NCBI RefSeq assembly: GCF_014904735.1
Contig: NZ_JACZCR010000035.1
Span: 1-41,228 of the forward strand
Length of the DNA stretch: 41,228 bases
Reading direction: 5' to 3'
From: Microbulbifer hainanensis
GTDB taxonomy: Bacteria > Pseudomonadota > Gammaproteobacteria > Pseudomonadales > Cellvibrionaceae
The position numbers and the translations under genes were made by a program. Shown here one piece after another: positions 31,864-41,152 of this stretch; the stretch's first letter is position 1, and the number at the start of each line of letters is the position of its first letter. The notes under the pieces are model-generated. The model saw only the letters and a list, made by a program, of their open reading frames with translations. It did not search any database and was not told where the DNA came from.

Positions 31864-32289
31864 ATGGCCTATAGCGATAAAGTAATCGACCACTACGAAC
31901 ATCCCCGCAACGTCGGTCGCCTCGACGACAAGTCCGACAATGTCGGTACCGGCATGGTCGGCGCGCCGGCCTGTGGCGATGTGATGCGCCTGCAGATCCA
32001 GGTGAACGAGAACGGCGTGATTGAAGACGCCAAGTTCAAGACCTACGGCTGCGGCTCCGCGATCGCTTCCAGCTCCCTGCTCACCGAGTGGGTGAAAGGC
32101 AAGAGCATCGACGAGGCGGAGCAGATCAAGAACACCGCCATCGCTGAAGAGTTGGCGTTGCCGCCGGTGAAAATTCACTGTTCGGTACTGGCCGAAGACG
32201 CCATCAAGGCTGCGGTGAAAGACATCCGCGCGAAGCGCGGCCTGGTTTCCGGCGGCGCCGGTGAAGCCCAGGAAGAAGCGGCCAGCTAA
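31864..32289 (+). CDS. iscU: Fe-S cluster scaffold IscU
   Basis: A 141-residue scaffold starting MAYSDKVIDHYEHPRNVG at ATG 31864. The three assembly cysteines are in PACGDVM (about 37), YGCGSAIA (about 63) and VKIHCSVLAEDAI (about 106). The HscA-recognition motif LPPVK stands just before the last one. It is longer than the 128-residue E. coli protein because of a C-terminal tail (KRGLVSGGAGEAQEEAAS) of Gly, Ala and Glu. Sulfur comes from IscS, and release is driven by HscA/HscB encoded downstream. Confidence 0.96.
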   Translation: MAYSDKVIDHYEHPRNVGRLDDKSDNVGTGMVGAPACGDVMRLQIQVNENGVIEDAKFKTYGCGSAIASSSLLTEWVKGKSIDEAEQIKNTAIAEELALPPVKIHCSVLAEDAIKAAVKDIRAKRGLVSGGAGEAQEEAAS

Positions 32290-32319
32290 GCCCGGCGGAA
32301 GGAAGTAGAGGCAACCGCA

Positions 32320-32643
32320 ATGGCAATTACCATGACAGAAGCGGCGCGGGCCCACGTCAAGCGCCAGCTCGAGAAGCGCGGCAGCGGCATCGGAATTCGT
32401 GTCGGTATCCGCACTGCCGGCTGTTCGGGCATGGCCTATGTGCTCGAGTTCGTCGATAGCGCAGAGCCCGAAGACCAGGTGTTCGAGCAGGGGGACGTCC
32501 TGCTGGTAGTGGATCCCAAGAGTCTGGTGTACCTGGACGGAACAGAACTGGATTTCGTCAAAGAGGGTTTGAACGAGGGCTTTGCCTTCTCCAACCCGAA
32601 TGTGAAGAACGAGTGCGGCTGCGGCGAAAGTTTCCACGTGTGA
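32320..32643 (+). CDS. iscA: A-type Fe-S carrier IscA
   Basis: A 107-residue A-type carrier of normal length. The conserved cysteines are in [11 protein letters not shown] (about 35) and the C-terminal [11 protein letters not shown] (about 99 and 101). It receives clusters from IscU and hands them to [4Fe-4S] apoproteins such as IspG, which is also encoded in this window. It starts 30 bp after iscU with GGAAGTAGAGG upstream. A 94-bp gap to hscB follows. Confidence 0.95.
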   Translation: MAITMTEAARAHVKRQLEKRGSGIGIRVGIRTAGCSGMAYVLEFVDSAEPEDQVFEQGDVLLVVDPKSLVYLDGTELDFVKEGLNEGFAFSNPNVKNECGCGESFHV

Positions 32644-32737
32644 CTTTTGCCTTGCCGCCCAGAGGCCGGGTGCGTCGCGCACGCCGGCCTTTTTAATATT
32701 GGCTGGAGCGAGTTCGCCCAATAAAGCGAGTGGAGCC

Positions 32738-33268
32738 ATGTCACTGCACCAGACCTATTTCGAAATGTTCGGCCTGCAGCCCGCTTTCCATATCGACCGC
32801 GCGGCGCTGGCCGAGCGCTACCGCAAGCTGCAGCGCGAATTTCACCCGGACAAGTACGCCGCGCGCTCCGACCGCGAGCAGTTGCTGGCGATGCAGTACG
32901 CCGCGCAGATCAACGAGGCGCACACCACACTGCGCGATCCGGTGCTGCGCGCCGCCTACCTGCTAAAGCTCGCCGGTGTTGAAGTCAGTCCGGAGCAGAC
33001 CACCTCCGACGCTGAATTCCTGATGCAGCAGATGATGTTGCGCGAGCGACTCGAAGAGGTGCGCGACGAGTCCGATCCGGCCGCCGCAATCGACGAACTG
33101 GGCGAAGAGGTTCGCGGGCTCTTTGCCACTGAACAGCGAAACTTCGCCGACGTCTTTGCCGCGGGGAATCTCGACGCGGGCAAGGACTCCCTGCTCAAGC
33201 TGCAGTTCCTGAGCAAGCTGCAGCGGCAGGTGGAAGAACTGGAAGAAGACCTTTTGGGCGACTATTAA
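32738..33268 (+). CDS. hscB: Fe-S cochaperone HscB
   Basis: A 176-residue J-domain protein beginning MSLHQTYFEMFGLQP at ATG 32738; an upstream in-frame start lacks support. The J-domain HPD motif is in LQREFHPDKYAARSD (about residues 40-42), and the C-terminal three-helix bundle that binds IscU follows from about residue 85. It stimulates the HscA ATPase and delivers IscU. It is separated from hscA by a 164-bp gap packed with four inverted repeats, unusual inside this operon. Confidence 0.95.
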   Translation: MSLHQTYFEMFGLQPAFHIDRAALAERYRKLQREFHPDKYAARSDREQLLAMQYAAQINEAHTTLRDPVLRAAYLLKLAGVEVSPEQTTSDAEFLMQQMMLRERLEEVRDESDPAAAIDELGEEVRGLFATEQRNFADVFAAGNLDAGKDSLLKLQFLSKLQRQVEELEEDLLGDY

Positions 33269-33269
33269 G

Positions 33270-33398
33270 CCGATCTACAGGCCATCCTGACCTTTAGATC
33301 GGTCGCCCGCAAAATCACTTGCGCAACTGTGCGAAGTTGCTCGTATTTTGCGGGCTCGCGCTGGCCTGGGGCCAGCGGCGGCGCGTCCGCGCGCCGCC
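33270..33398 (+). repeat. Chain of four inverted repeats in the hscB-hscA gap
   Basis: Four successive dyads fill this gap: CCGATCTA/TAGATCGG (33270-33302), GCCCGCAAAAT/ATTTTGCGGGC (33305-33355, 11-bp arms), CGCTGGCC/GGCCAGCG (33359-33377) and GGCGGCGCG/CGCGCCGCC (33377-33398). All arms are perfect. In the polycistronic mRNA they would form a rigid multi-hairpin structure ending 34 nt before the hscA ATG. No U-tract follows, so it is not a plain terminator. Differential stability, RNA processing or a dispersed repeat are possible explanations. Confidence 0.75.
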
Positions 33399-33432
33399 AT
33401 TAACGTCACCTATGACATAGATGAGTTAATTA

Positions 33433-35292
33433 ATGGCATTACTGCAGATTTCCGAACCCGGCCAAAGCCCCGAACCCCACCAGCGCAAGCGCGCTGTGGG
33501 CATCGATCTGGGCACCACCAACTCGCTGGTCGCCACGGTGCGCAGCGGCTCGGCGGAGGCCATTGCCGACAGTGATGGCGAGGTGATCCTGCCATCCGCG
33601 GTGCACTACGGCGAGAGCGATATCACTGTGGGTGCGGCAGCGCGCAATCGTGCCGGGAAAGACCCCTACAACACGCTGCTGTCGATCAAGCGCCTGATGG
33701 GCCGGGGCATCGCCGATGTGCGGAGCTTCGGAGAGCAGCTGCCATACAAATTTGCCGCCGACAGCGGCGGTATGCCGGCGATCGAAACCGCCGCGGGCCC
33801 GGTAAATCCGGTGCAGGTCTCCGCGGAAATCCTCAAGGTATTGGCGCAGCGCGGTGCCGAAGCACTCGGCGGTGACCTGGACGGCGCGGTCATTACTGTG
33901 CCGGCCTATTTCGATGACGCCCAGCGCCAGGCCACCAAGGATGCCGCCAGGCTGGCGGGCCTGAAGGTGTTGCGTCTGCTGAACGAGCCGACTGCGGCCG
34001 CGGTGGCCTATGGCCTGGATCAGCAGGAAGAAGGGCTGATCGCAGTTTACGACCTCGGTGGCGGCACCTTTGATATTTCCATTCTGCGGCTGTCCCGCGG
34101 CGTGTTTGAAGTACTGTCCACCGGCGGTGACACGGCGCTGGGCGGCGACGATTTCGATCGCGCGATTGCCAGCTGGATTGCCGAACAGGCGGGGCTGGGT
34201 ACCGATCTCGATGTCTCCACCCAGCGCGCCCTGCTGGACCGCGCCTGTGCGGCCAAGGAGGCCCTGGCGGCGGAGGAGAGTGTCGCGCTGGAGTACGGCG
34301 ACTGGCGCGACCAGCTGGATCGCGCGGGCATGGCGGCGCTGCTCGACCCGCTGATCGACAAGACCCTGCGCGCCTGCAAACGCGCCCTGCGCGACGCAGA
34401 CCTGAGCGCGGATGAGATCGGGGAAGTGGTGCTGGTGGGCGGTTCGACCCGCACACTGCGTGTCCGCGAGCGTGTTGAAGACTACTTCGGTCGCGTTCCC
34501 CACGCCGACATCGATCCCGATCAGGTGGTCGCCATCGGTGCGGCGCTGCAGGCGGACGTACTGGTGGGCAACAAGTCCCGCGAGGACCTGCTGTTGCTCG
34601 ACGTGATTCCGCTGTCCCTTGGGATCGAGACCATGGGCGGGCTCACCGAGAAACTGATTCCGCGCAATACCACGATTCCCGTGGCCAAGGCGCAGGAGTT
34701 CACCACTTTCAAGGATGGCCAGACCGCCATGGCCATTCACGTGGTGCAGGGTGAGCGGGAGCTGGTCAAGGACTGCCGCTCGCTGGCGCGCTTCGAGCTG
34801 CGCGGCATACCGCCGATGGTGGCCGGCGCCGCGCATATCCGCGTGACCTTCCAGGTGGACGCCGACGGCCTGCTGTCGGTGACCGCGATGGAGAAGAGCA
34901 GCGGTGTCAGCGCCGATATTACCGTCAAGCCGTCCTACGGCCTGGAAGACGCGGATATCGCCCGCATGTTGCAGGAGTCCTACGCGCACGCCGAAGAGGA
35001 TGTTGCCGCGCGGGCCCTGCGCGAGGCCCAGGTAGAGGCGGAGCGGGTACTGGAAAGCCTGCTGGTCGCCCTGCGCGAAAATGGCGCCGAATTGCTGCAG
35101 GAGAATGAGCTGGACGGGCTCGAGCGGGCCATGGAAGCCCTGCGCCTGGCACACAATGGCGGCGACGCGGATGAGATCCACAGGCGCATCGAGGCGCTCA
35201 ACACACTGTCCGAGCCCTTCGCAGCGCGCCGTATGGATGCATCCATCAGGCGCGCCATGCAGGGCCACAGTCTGGATGAATTTGATCAATAA
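33433..35292 (+). CDS. hscA: Fe-S chaperone HscA (Hsp70 family)
   Basis: A 619-residue specialised Hsp70. The ATPase domain starts at [14 protein letters not shown] (about residue 25), with [34 protein letters not shown] and [14 protein letters not shown] as phosphate and adenosine motifs. The substrate-binding domain from about 390 ([21 protein letters not shown]) recognises the LPPVK motif of IscU. The short interdomain linker DLLLLDV is present. It uses ATP hydrolysis, triggered by HscB, to release clusters from IscU. The Shine-Dalgarno is weak (GATGAG region), and a structured gap precedes the gene. Confidence 0.96.
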   Translation: MALLQISEPGQSPEPHQRKRAVGIDLGTTNSLVATVRSGSAEAIADSDGEVILPSAVHYGESDITVGAAARNRAGKDPYNTLLSIKRLMGRGIADVRSFGEQLPYKFAADSGGMPAIETAAGPVNPVQVSAEILKVLAQRGAEALGGDLDGAVITVPAYFDDAQRQATKDAARLAGLKVLRLLNEPTAAAVAYGLDQQEEGLIAVYDLGGGTFDISILRLSRGVFEVLSTGGDTALGGDDFDRAIASWIAEQAGLGTDLDVSTQRALLDRACAAKEALAAEESVALEYGDWRDQLDRAGMAALLDPLIDKTLRACKRALRDADLSADEIGEVVLVGGSTRTLRVRERVEDYFGRVPHADIDPDQVVAIGAALQADVLVGNKSREDLLLLDVIPLSLGIETMGGLTEKLIPRNTTIPVAKAQEFTTFKDGQTAMAIHVVQGERELVKDCRSLARFELRGIPPMVAGAAHIRVTFQVDADGLLSVTAMEKSSGVSADITVKPSYGLEDADIARMLQESYAHAEEDVAARALREAQVEAERVLESLLVALRENGAELLQENELDGLERAMEALRLAHNGGDADEIHRRIEALNTLSEPFAARRMDASIRRAMQGHSLDEFDQ

Positions 35293-35380
35293 ACAGCGGA
35301 GCCGCCGCAGTCGGCGGCCATCGTAGCGGGGGCGGGCAGCGGCCCGGTCCCGAATAGAGCACACAGAGAGCTAGCAACCC

Positions 35381-35719
35381 ATGCCAAAAATCGTATTCTT
35401 GCCGCACGCCGAAATCTGCCCCGAGGGCAAGGTCGTGGAAGTGGAGTCCGGTGTCAGTATCTGCGATGCGGCGCTGGAACACGGCATCGAAATCGAACAC
35501 GCCTGCGAGAAGTCCTGCGCCTGCACCACCTGCCATGTCATCGTGCGCGAAGGGTTCGACTCGCTCGGCGAGCCGGATGAGCTGGAAGAGGATCTGCTGG
35601 ACAAGGCCTGGGGGCTGGAGCCGGATTCACGCCTGTCCTGCCAGGCGATTGTCGACGACGAGGACCTGGTGGTGGAGATTCCCAAATACACCATCAACCA
35701 GGTTTCGGAGAAGCACTGA
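35381..35719 (+). CDS. fdx: [2Fe-2S] ferredoxin of the isc operon
   Basis: A 112-residue adrenodoxin-type ferredoxin. The four cluster cysteines are in CEKSCACTTCHVIV (three of them near 42, 48 and 51) and in RLSCQAIV (about 87). It supplies electrons for cluster assembly on IscU and for reductive coupling. It lies 88 bp after hscA, with AGAGAG upstream of the ATG, and 39 bp before iscX. Confidence 0.96.
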   Translation: MPKIVFLPHAEICPEGKVVEVESGVSICDAALEHGIEIEHACEKSCACTTCHVIVREGFDSLGEPDELEEDLLDKAWGLEPDSRLSCQAIVDDEDLVVEIPKYTINQVSEKH

Positions 35720-35758
35720 CGCGTTAGTCAGGCCCTGACCCAAAGGGAGCTATAAGTC

Positions 35759-35953
35759 ATGAAATGGACGGATATCAACGATATCGCGATCGAACTGGTG
35801 GATACTCACCCGGACGTGGATCCGTTGCAGGTCAATTTCGTCGATCTGCGCAACTGGGTGATGGAATTGCCGGGTTTTGACGACGATCCCAACCGCTGCG
35901 GCGAGAAGATCCTCGAGGCGATCCAGGCAGCGTGGATCGAAGAGGCTGAATAA
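35759..35953 (+). CDS. iscX: Fe-S assembly protein IscX
   Basis: A 64-residue acidic protein of the IscX/YfhJ family, of normal length. WTDINDIAIELVDTHPDVDPLQVNFVDL and the closing LEAIQAAWIEEA are diagnostic. It binds iron and IscS and modulates desulfurase activity. GGGAG stands nine bases before the ATG. It is the last gene of the isc operon. A promoter-like TATAAT and a hairpin follow before ndk. Confidence 0.95.
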   Translation: MKWTDINDIAIELVDTHPDVDPLQVNFVDLRNWVMELPGFDDDPNRCGEKILEAIQAAWIEEAE

Positions 35954-35998
35954 TCAGTCGATCTCTTAGAAATAGTACAAAGTTCATGCGCTAACGCG

Positions 35999-36004
35999 TA
36001 TAAT
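35999..36004 (+). promoter_or_regulatory. Probable ndk promoter -10 box
   Basis: A perfect TATAAT lies 127 bp before the ndk ATG, just after iscX. The upstream hexamer at 17 bp (TACAAA) is a poor -35. Its transcript would begin with a leader containing the 9-bp hairpin at 36056-36079. Confidence 0.45.
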
Positions 36005-36055
36005 CCGCCCGCCTCGATAGGTGCTGTTCATTTATTGAGCGGAACGAATTCTAGG

Positions 36056-36079
36056 AAGAGCAACTTTTGGGTTGCTCTT
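36056..36079 (+). terminator. Hairpin between iscX and ndk, terminator or leader attenuator
   Basis: AAGAGCAAC-TTTTGG-GTTGCTCTT is a perfect 9-bp stem, ending in a short TTT then CC. It could end the isc transcript. Because a TATAAT lies upstream of it, it would also sit in the ndk leader, 52 bp before the ATG. Confidence 0.5.
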
Positions 36080-36130
36080 TCCATATCTAAATCACGAATA
36101 TCCCAGTAATCAGTAAAATTGGAGAAAAAC

Positions 36131-36559
36131 ATGGCCCTGGAACGCACTCTGTCCATCATCAAACCGGACGCGGTAGCCAAGAATGTGATCGGCGAAATTG
36201 AGAGCCGCTTTGAAAAGGCCGGTCTGCGTATCGTTGCCATGAAAATGCTGCAGCTGTCCCGCGAAAAGGCCGAGGGCTTCTACGCCGAGCACAAAGAGCG
36301 TCCTTTCTTCAAGGACCTGGTGGACTTCATGACCTCCGGCCCGGTGGTTGTACAGGTTCTGGAAGGCGAAAACGCTGTTCTGGCCAACCGCGACCTGATG
36401 GGTGCCACCAACCCGCAGGAAGCTGCTGCCGGCACCATCCGCGCCGACTTTGCCCAGAGCATCGACGCCAACGCGGTACACGGTTCCGACTCCACTGAGT
36501 CTGCCGCGCGCGAAGTGAGCTACTTCTTCGCCGACGACGAAATCTGCCCGCGCGGCTGA
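36131..36559 (+). CDS. ndk: Nucleoside-diphosphate kinase
   Basis: A 142-residue NDK of usual length. It begins [21 protein letters not shown], and the phospho-histidine motif [20 protein letters not shown] lies near residue 117. It transfers the gamma phosphate of ATP to NDPs to balance nucleotide pools. The ATG at 36131 follows GGAG by seven bases; a slightly earlier in-frame start would overlap that site. It sits between isc and rlmN, the usual neighbourhood in pseudomonad-like genomes. Confidence 0.97.
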   Translation: MALERTLSIIKPDAVAKNVIGEIESRFEKAGLRIVAMKMLQLSREKAEGFYAEHKERPFFKDLVDFMTSGPVVVQVLEGENAVLANRDLMGATNPQEAAAGTIRADFAQSIDANAVHGSDSTESAAREVSYFFADDEICPRG

Positions 36560-36615
36560 TTTTACGTAATTTTGCTCAGGCAGCCGGTGTCTAAAACACC
36601 TGAGCCTGCAGCTTA

Positions 36616-36726
36616 AGCCCTGCTACCGGCTTTGGGTGTAGGGACTGTCTGCGAGAGGGATCTCGCGGACAAGCCTCCAGGGATGGATATACGGCGGTCC
36701 CGTAACCCGTAGCCGGTAGCAGGGCT
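36616..36726. repeat. Inverted-repeat intergenic element upstream of rlmN
   Basis: A 111-bp element is bounded by perfect 16-bp inverted arms, AGCCCTGCTACCGGCT and its complement. The symmetry continues imperfectly (GGGT, then GGGAC) to about 30 bp per arm. Inside is a second near-palindrome, GTCTGCGAGA/TCTCGCGGAC (36647-36670, one mismatch), and an AT-richer core around GGATGGATATACGG. The organisation is that of a small dispersed repeat (REP/MITE-like) inserted between ndk and rlmN. No coding potential or transposase. Confidence 0.7.
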
Positions 36727-36758
36727 GCCGCCGAGCTAGCCTAGAGGCACCTTTATCC

Positions 36759-37886
36759 ATGAGCACTTCAGAATCCGCAAAAACCAACCTTCTCGGCCTG
36801 TCCGTCGACAAGCTGGCGGCCTTCTTCGAGTCGCTGGGCGAAAAGCGCTTTCGCGCCGTGCAGGTGCTGAAGTGGATTCACCAGAACGGTGTCGATGACT
36901 TTGCGCAGATGACCAATGTCAGCAAGGCGCTGCGCGAGAAGCTGGCCGACGTTGCCGAAATTCGCCCGCCGGAAGTGCTTGAGCAGTGGGATTCCGCCGA
37001 TGGCACCCGCAAATGGCTGATCAAGGTCGAGGGTGGCAGTGCCATCGAGACTGTCTACATCCCCGACGGGGACCGCGGTACCCTGTGTGTTTCCTCACAG
37101 GTGGGCTGCTCGCTGGATTGCAGCTTCTGCGCAACCGGTAAGCAGGGATTCAACCGCGACCTGACCGCGGCCGAGATCATCGGCCAGGTGTGGATCGCCT
37201 GTAAATCCTTCGGTCAACTGCAGCCGAAAGGCCCGCGCAAGGTGACCAACGTCGTCATGATGGGCATGGGTGAGCCCCTGCTCAACTTCGACAATGTCGT
37301 CGATGCCATGAACCTGATGATGGAAGACAATGCCTACGGCATCTCCAAGCGCCGCGTGACCCTGTCTACCTCTGGAGTTGTACCCGCGCTGGACCGCCTG
37401 GCGGATGTCACCGACGTGAGTCTGGCCATCTCCCTGCATGCGCCCAACGACGCGCTGCGCAACGAACTGGTGCCGATCAATAAAAAGTATCCGATAGCGA
37501 TGCTGCTGGACTCCGCCAAGCGCTATATCGAGCGCATGCCGGACACGCACCGCAAAATGACTATCGAGTACACCATGATGCGGGAGGTCAATGACCGCCC
37601 CGAACACGCCGAACAGCTGGCGGAACTGCTGCGCGATGTGCCGGTCAAGATAAATCTGATACCCTTCAATCCGTTCGAGTTATCGGATTACCAGCGGGTG
37701 AGCAACAACGCTTTGCGACGTTTTCAACAGATTTTGTTGGATAAAGGCTTTACCGTAACGGTGCGGACCACACGCGGAGATGATATCGCCGCGGCCTGTG
37801 GCCAGCTGGCCGGCAGCGTCAACGATCGCACGCGCCGCTCTGAGCGCTATCGCAACGCGGAGCGACCAGTGCGTATTGTCGGCTGA
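36759..37886 (+). CDS. rlmN: Dual-specificity 23S rRNA/tRNA A-C2 methyltransferase RlmN
   Basis: A 375-residue radical-SAM enzyme. The [4Fe-4S] motif CSLDCSFC (Cys117, Cys121, Cys124) and the GEPLLNFDN segment are present. The RlmN/Cfr-specific C-terminal cysteine stands in [18 protein letters not shown] (about residue 347). It methylates C2 of A2503 in 23S rRNA and A37 in a subset of tRNAs. The cluster would be supplied by the isc operon nearby. The C-terminal tail after that motif ([21 protein letters not shown]) is basic. pilW follows 52 bp later. Confidence 0.96.
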   Translation: MSTSESAKTNLLGLSVDKLAAFFESLGEKRFRAVQVLKWIHQNGVDDFAQMTNVSKALREKLADVAEIRPPEVLEQWDSADGTRKWLIKVEGGSAIETVYIPDGDRGTLCVSSQVGCSLDCSFCATGKQGFNRDLTAAEIIGQVWIACKSFGQLQPKGPRKVTNVVMMGMGEPLLNFDNVVDAMNLMMEDNAYGISKRRVTLSTSGVVPALDRLADVTDVSLAISLHAPNDALRNELVPINKKYPIAMLLDSAKRYIERMPDTHRKMTIEYTMMREVNDRPEHAEQLAELLRDVPVKINLIPFNPFELSDYQRVSNNALRRFQQILLDKGFTVTVRTTRGDDIAAACGQLAGSVNDRTRRSERYRNAERPVRIVG

Positions 37887-37938
37887 TTAAAAAGCGCGCA
37901 TCGCTGCGGCTCAATGAATAAAAACAGATGGTGATGTC

Positions 37939-38718
37939 GTGCTGACCAGATTTCTATCCCTGTCCTTCGCCGGACTGATTCTCACCGCAGCGCTGAGCGG
38001 CTGTGTGACCACCGGTGGTCTGGCGCCGCAAAAGGTCGACCTGGACAAGGCCGTGCAGACCCACGTTCAGCTCGGGCTGCGCTACCTGCAGAGTGGCGAT
38101 AACCGCGAGGCGGCCCGCTTCCACTTCAACGAGGCGCTCAAGCTGGGCAAGCGCAATCCGCAGGCGCACCACGGCCTGGCGCTGCTCTATCAGGCGGACG
38201 GCGAAACGGCCGCAGCCGAGGAGCATTTCAAGAAAGCCCTGCGCTACGACAAGAATTTCTCCATGGCGCGCACCAACTACGGTGTTTTCCTGTACCAGCA
38301 GGAGCGCTACAAGGAGGCGCTTGAACAGTTCAAGACCGCCTCGGAAGACCTGACCTACAATCGCCGCTCTTTCGCGCTGGCCAATTACGGCCGCTGTGCC
38401 CTCAAGCTGGGCATGACAGAAGAGGCCGAGGCCGCCTATACCCGCGCCCTGGCGCTGGACAAGGATATGCCCCAGGCACTGCTGGAGCTGGCGGAACTCA
38501 AGTTTAATGCCGGCGCTTATGCGGAGGCCAAGCACTACCTGGACAGATACAGTGCTGATCATCGACAGGTGCCCCAGTCCCTGTGGTTGGGAATCCGGAT
38601 CGAAAAAATCTTTGGCAATCGGGACAAGGAACGCAGTTATGCCCTTGCGCTGAAAAACCTCTATCCCTACTCGGCGGAGACGCTGAAATACCAAAAGATG
38701 ATGGACAATGACGGATAA
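37939..38718 (+). CDS. pilW: Type IV pilus biogenesis/stability lipoprotein PilW (PilF)
   Basis: A 259-residue lipoprotein with a signal peptide ending in LSGC (Cys22), followed by about six tetratricopeptide repeats (for example LGLRYLQSGDNREAARFHFNEAL and NYGVFLYQQERYKEALEQF). It is the outer-membrane pilotin that helps the PilQ secretin assemble. The GTG start at 37939 is the only initiator that leaves a proper signal peptide; nearby ATGs are out of frame. It overlaps rodZ by 11 bp, showing translational coupling, and the rlmN-pilW-rodZ-ispG order is conserved in gammaproteobacteria. Confidence 0.93.
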   Translation: MLTRFLSLSFAGLILTAALSGCVTTGGLAPQKVDLDKAVQTHVQLGLRYLQSGDNREAARFHFNEALKLGKRNPQAHHGLALLYQADGETAAAEEHFKKALRYDKNFSMARTNYGVFLYQQERYKEALEQFKTASEDLTYNRRSFALANYGRCALKLGMTEEAEAAYTRALALDKDMPQALLELAELKFNAGAYAEAKHYLDRYSADHRQVPQSLWLGIRIEKIFGNRDKERSYALALKNLYPYSAETLKYQKMMDNDG

Positions 38719-39787
38719 CGTTTCGGAGATCAGTGAATCCCGGGCGTCGCAGAGCGGTGCGCCCGACGACGACAACACCCCAGGCAGCCTGCTGCGGCGC
38801 GCCCGCGAAGAAGCGGGCCTCAGTCTCCAGGAGTTGTCGCGCCGCCTGTGCATGACCGGCAACAAGCTGGAGCTGCTGGAGCGGGATGAATACGACCTGC
38901 TGCCGAGTGCCCTGTATGTGCGCGGCTATATCCGCAATATCTGCAAGGAACTGAAGATCGACGAGGGGCCGGTATTGCAGGCCTACTCCGGCTATGCGGC
39001 AGCGGAAGAGGAGAGTCAGGCAATCCTCGCGCATGTGAGCCGCACAGCCGTAGTGGACGAGGGACGTCGTCGCAGCTTCAAGGGGTTGGCGCTGTTGCCA
39101 CTGCTGATCGTGGCCGGTGTTTTCTGGTGGATGAACGGTCGCAACCTGACCCCGCCCTCGTTTACTGCCGATAATGCGGTGGCCGCACCGGCGGTATCCG
39201 CTGCGGCAGCGGACGAAAAAGCAGATCTCACTGCAGCTGCAACTGCGGACAGCGAGTCCGGGATGGCTGCAGCGGTGCCGTCCGACATCGAATCCGTTGA
39301 CGAGGCACCGGTGGAATCGGCGGTGATTGAAACCGGAGCAGAGGCCGGGGAAGCGTCAACCGCGCCGGATGCGAAACCCGTTGAGCCTGCTAATGTCGCG
39401 ATGGACAGTCCCGATGCGGACGCCGCTGTAGCGGAACCCGTGGAAGCGGCAAAGCCGACTGCTGTCGAGGCATCGGCTGCTGAAACTGCGGCGAATGAGT
39501 CCGCAGTCGCTGAGCCCGAGGTAGAGCCAGCACAGCCGGCCGCAGCACCGGAAAAGCTGGAGCTTAGCTTTACTGAGGAATCCTGGGTCGAAGTCAAGGA
39601 TGCTTCCGGTAAGCTGCTGATGGCCAAGTTGCAGCCGGCGGGCGCAGAGGTGACCCTCGAAGGCCAGGCACCGTTCAGCGTGATGCTGGGCAATGCTGTC
39701 GGGACTCAGGTGAGCTTCCGCGGTGAGTTGGTCGACAGCGCGCCCATCGGCAGCCGTCGTACCCGCAGGCTCACGGTCGGCGAGTAA
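38708..39787 (+). CDS. rodZ: Cytoskeleton protein RodZ
   Basis: A 359-residue bitopic protein. A cytoplasmic Cro-like HTH domain (LLRRAREEAGLSLQELSRRLCMTGNKLELLERD, about 20-60) is followed by a single membrane span LALLPLLIVAGVFWWM near 128-143. A long Ala/Glu/Val-rich periplasmic linker of about 130 residues (145-275) leads to a C-terminal beta domain (LSFTEESWVEVKDASGKLLMA, DUF4115). RodZ links MreB filaments to the elongasome and keeps rod shape. The linker is low-complexity and acidic. The start overlaps pilW by 11 bp. A 217-bp gap to ispG follows with no gene; no clear terminator was seen in it. Confidence 0.94.
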   Translation: MTDNVSEISESRASQSGAPDDDNTPGSLLRRAREEAGLSLQELSRRLCMTGNKLELLERDEYDLLPSALYVRGYIRNICKELKIDEGPVLQAYSGYAAAEEESQAILAHVSRTAVVDEGRRRSFKGLALLPLLIVAGVFWWMNGRNLTPPSFTADNAVAAPAVSAAAADEKADLTAAATADSESGMAAAVPSDIESVDEAPVESAVIETGAEAGEASTAPDAKPVEPANVAMDSPDADAAVAEPVEAAKPTAVEASAAETAANESAVAEPEVEPAQPAAAPEKLELSFTEESWVEVKDASGKLLMAKLQPAGAEVTLEGQAPFSVMLGNAVGTQVSFRGELVDSAPIGSRRTRRLTVGE

Positions 39788-40004
39788 TCTGCACAGGGGT
39801 CGCGTGCCTGTCCCGATGGCGATTGCCGCGTGACTGGCCCGGCCCCCGCTTCACTATTCCGTTCATCGGGCTCCGTGTCCGGTCAGTCCGGCGGGTCGCA
39901 GTGTCCACAGGGCCTCGGCTGCCGTCGCGACCATCGAATTTAGAGCCGGCAGGCTCTATAATCTCCCCTCGATTTTTCAGTCTGCAAAACTGCCAGGTCA
40001 GCCT

Positions 40005-41117
40005 ATGCAATTTGAGTCACCGATTGTTCGCCGTCAGTCGCGCCAGATCATGGTGGGCAATGTGCCCGTCGGTGGAGGTGCGCCGATTTCGGTGCAGAGC
40101 ATGACCAATACCGACACCTGTGACGTGGCCGCCACGGTCGGCCAGATCCAGCGCCTGCAGCAGGCGGGGGCCGATATCGTGCGCGTGTCCGTGCCGAGCC
40201 TGGACGCCGCCGAGGCCTTCGGCCAGATCCGCCAGCAGGTGGAAGTGCCGCTGGTGGCGGATATCCATTTCGATTACCGCATCGCCCTGCGCGTCGCTGA
40301 CCTGGGCGTGGATTGCCTGCGCATCAATCCGGGCAATATCGGCCGGGAACACCGTATCCGCGCGGTGGTGGACAAGGCCCGCGACCTGAATATCCCGATC
40401 CGTATCGGCGTCAACGCCGGTTCGCTGGAAAAAGACCTGCAGAAGAAATACGGCGAACCCACGCCGGATGCCCTGGTGGAGTCGGCCCTGCGCCATGTGG
40501 AGATTCTCGACAGCCTGGATTTCCAGAACTTCAAAGTGAGCGTCAAGGCCTCCGATATCTTTATGGCCACCGCGGCCTATCGCAAACTGGCGCAACAGAT
40601 TGAACAGCCCCTGCACCTGGGGATTACCGAAGCCGGCGGCCTGCGCGCGGGTACGGTCAAGTCCGCCATTGGCCTCGGCGCGCTGCTGCTCGACGGCATC
40701 GGCGATACGCTGCGCGTGTCCCTGGCGGCCGATCCGGTGGAAGAAGTCAAAGTGGGCTGGGATCTGCTCAAGAGCCTGCGTCTGCGTACCAAGGGCATCA
40801 ACTTTATCGCCTGCCCCAGCTGCTCGCGCCAGAATTTCGATGTGGTCAAAACCATGAACGAACTGGAAACACGCCTGGAAGACATCACCACGCCGCTGGA
40901 CGTGGCCGTGATCGGCTGTATCGTAAATGGCCCGGGCGAAGCCAAGGAGGCCGACCTCGGCCTCGCCGGCGGTACGCCCAGTCATGCGATTTATGTAGAC
41001 GGCCAGCCCCATACCAAATTGAAAAACGACAACCTGGTCGACGACCTGGAACGCCTGATCCGTGACAAGGCCGCGGCGAAGGCGGAGCGCGAGGCGGACA
41101 TTATCGCCAAGGCCTAA
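40005..41117 (+). CDS. ispG: 4-Hydroxy-3-methylbut-2-en-1-yl diphosphate synthase IspG
   Basis: A 370-residue enzyme of the MEP isoprenoid pathway, converting methylerythritol cyclodiphosphate to HMBPP. The N-terminal TIM barrel starts [20 protein letters not shown]. The [4Fe-4S] ligands are in [15 protein letters not shown] and [17 protein letters not shown] (three Cys plus Glu). Its cluster and reducing power tie it to the isc genes upstream. The ribosome site before the ATG is weak. It is normally followed by hisS, which would lie beyond the right edge. Confidence 0.96.
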   Translation: MQFESPIVRRQSRQIMVGNVPVGGGAPISVQSMTNTDTCDVAATVGQIQRLQQAGADIVRVSVPSLDAAEAFGQIRQQVEVPLVADIHFDYRIALRVADLGVDCLRINPGNIGREHRIRAVVDKARDLNIPIRIGVNAGSLEKDLQKKYGEPTPDALVESALRHVEILDSLDFQNFKVSVKASDIFMATAAYRKLAQQIEQPLHLGITEAGGLRAGTVKSAIGLGALLLDGIGDTLRVSLAADPVEEVKVGWDLLKSLRLRTKGINFIACPSCSRQNFDVVKTMNELETRLEDITTPLDVAVIGCIVNGPGEAKEADLGLAGGTPSHAIYVDGQPHTKLKNDNLVDDLERLIRDKAAAKAEREADIIAKA

Positions 41118-41152
41118 CCGCGGGCGGCAGGAAACCTGAGACCAGATGCGAA

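Noticed and set aside
33439..35364. 641-codon minus-strand open frame opposite hscA
   Set aside because: A GC-skew shadow of hscA with His/Gln/Arg-rich, non-protein-like composition and no plausible ribosome site.
35715..35740. Hairpin GTCAGG/CCTGAC between fdx and iscX
   Set aside because: Only one base separates the arms, so it cannot form a normal RNA hairpin, and the short palindrome is probably chance.
36572..36604. Terminator just after ndk (GCTCA/TGAGC with inner GGTGT/ACACC)
   Set aside because: The stem has a 7-nt one-sided bulge and no U-tract follows.
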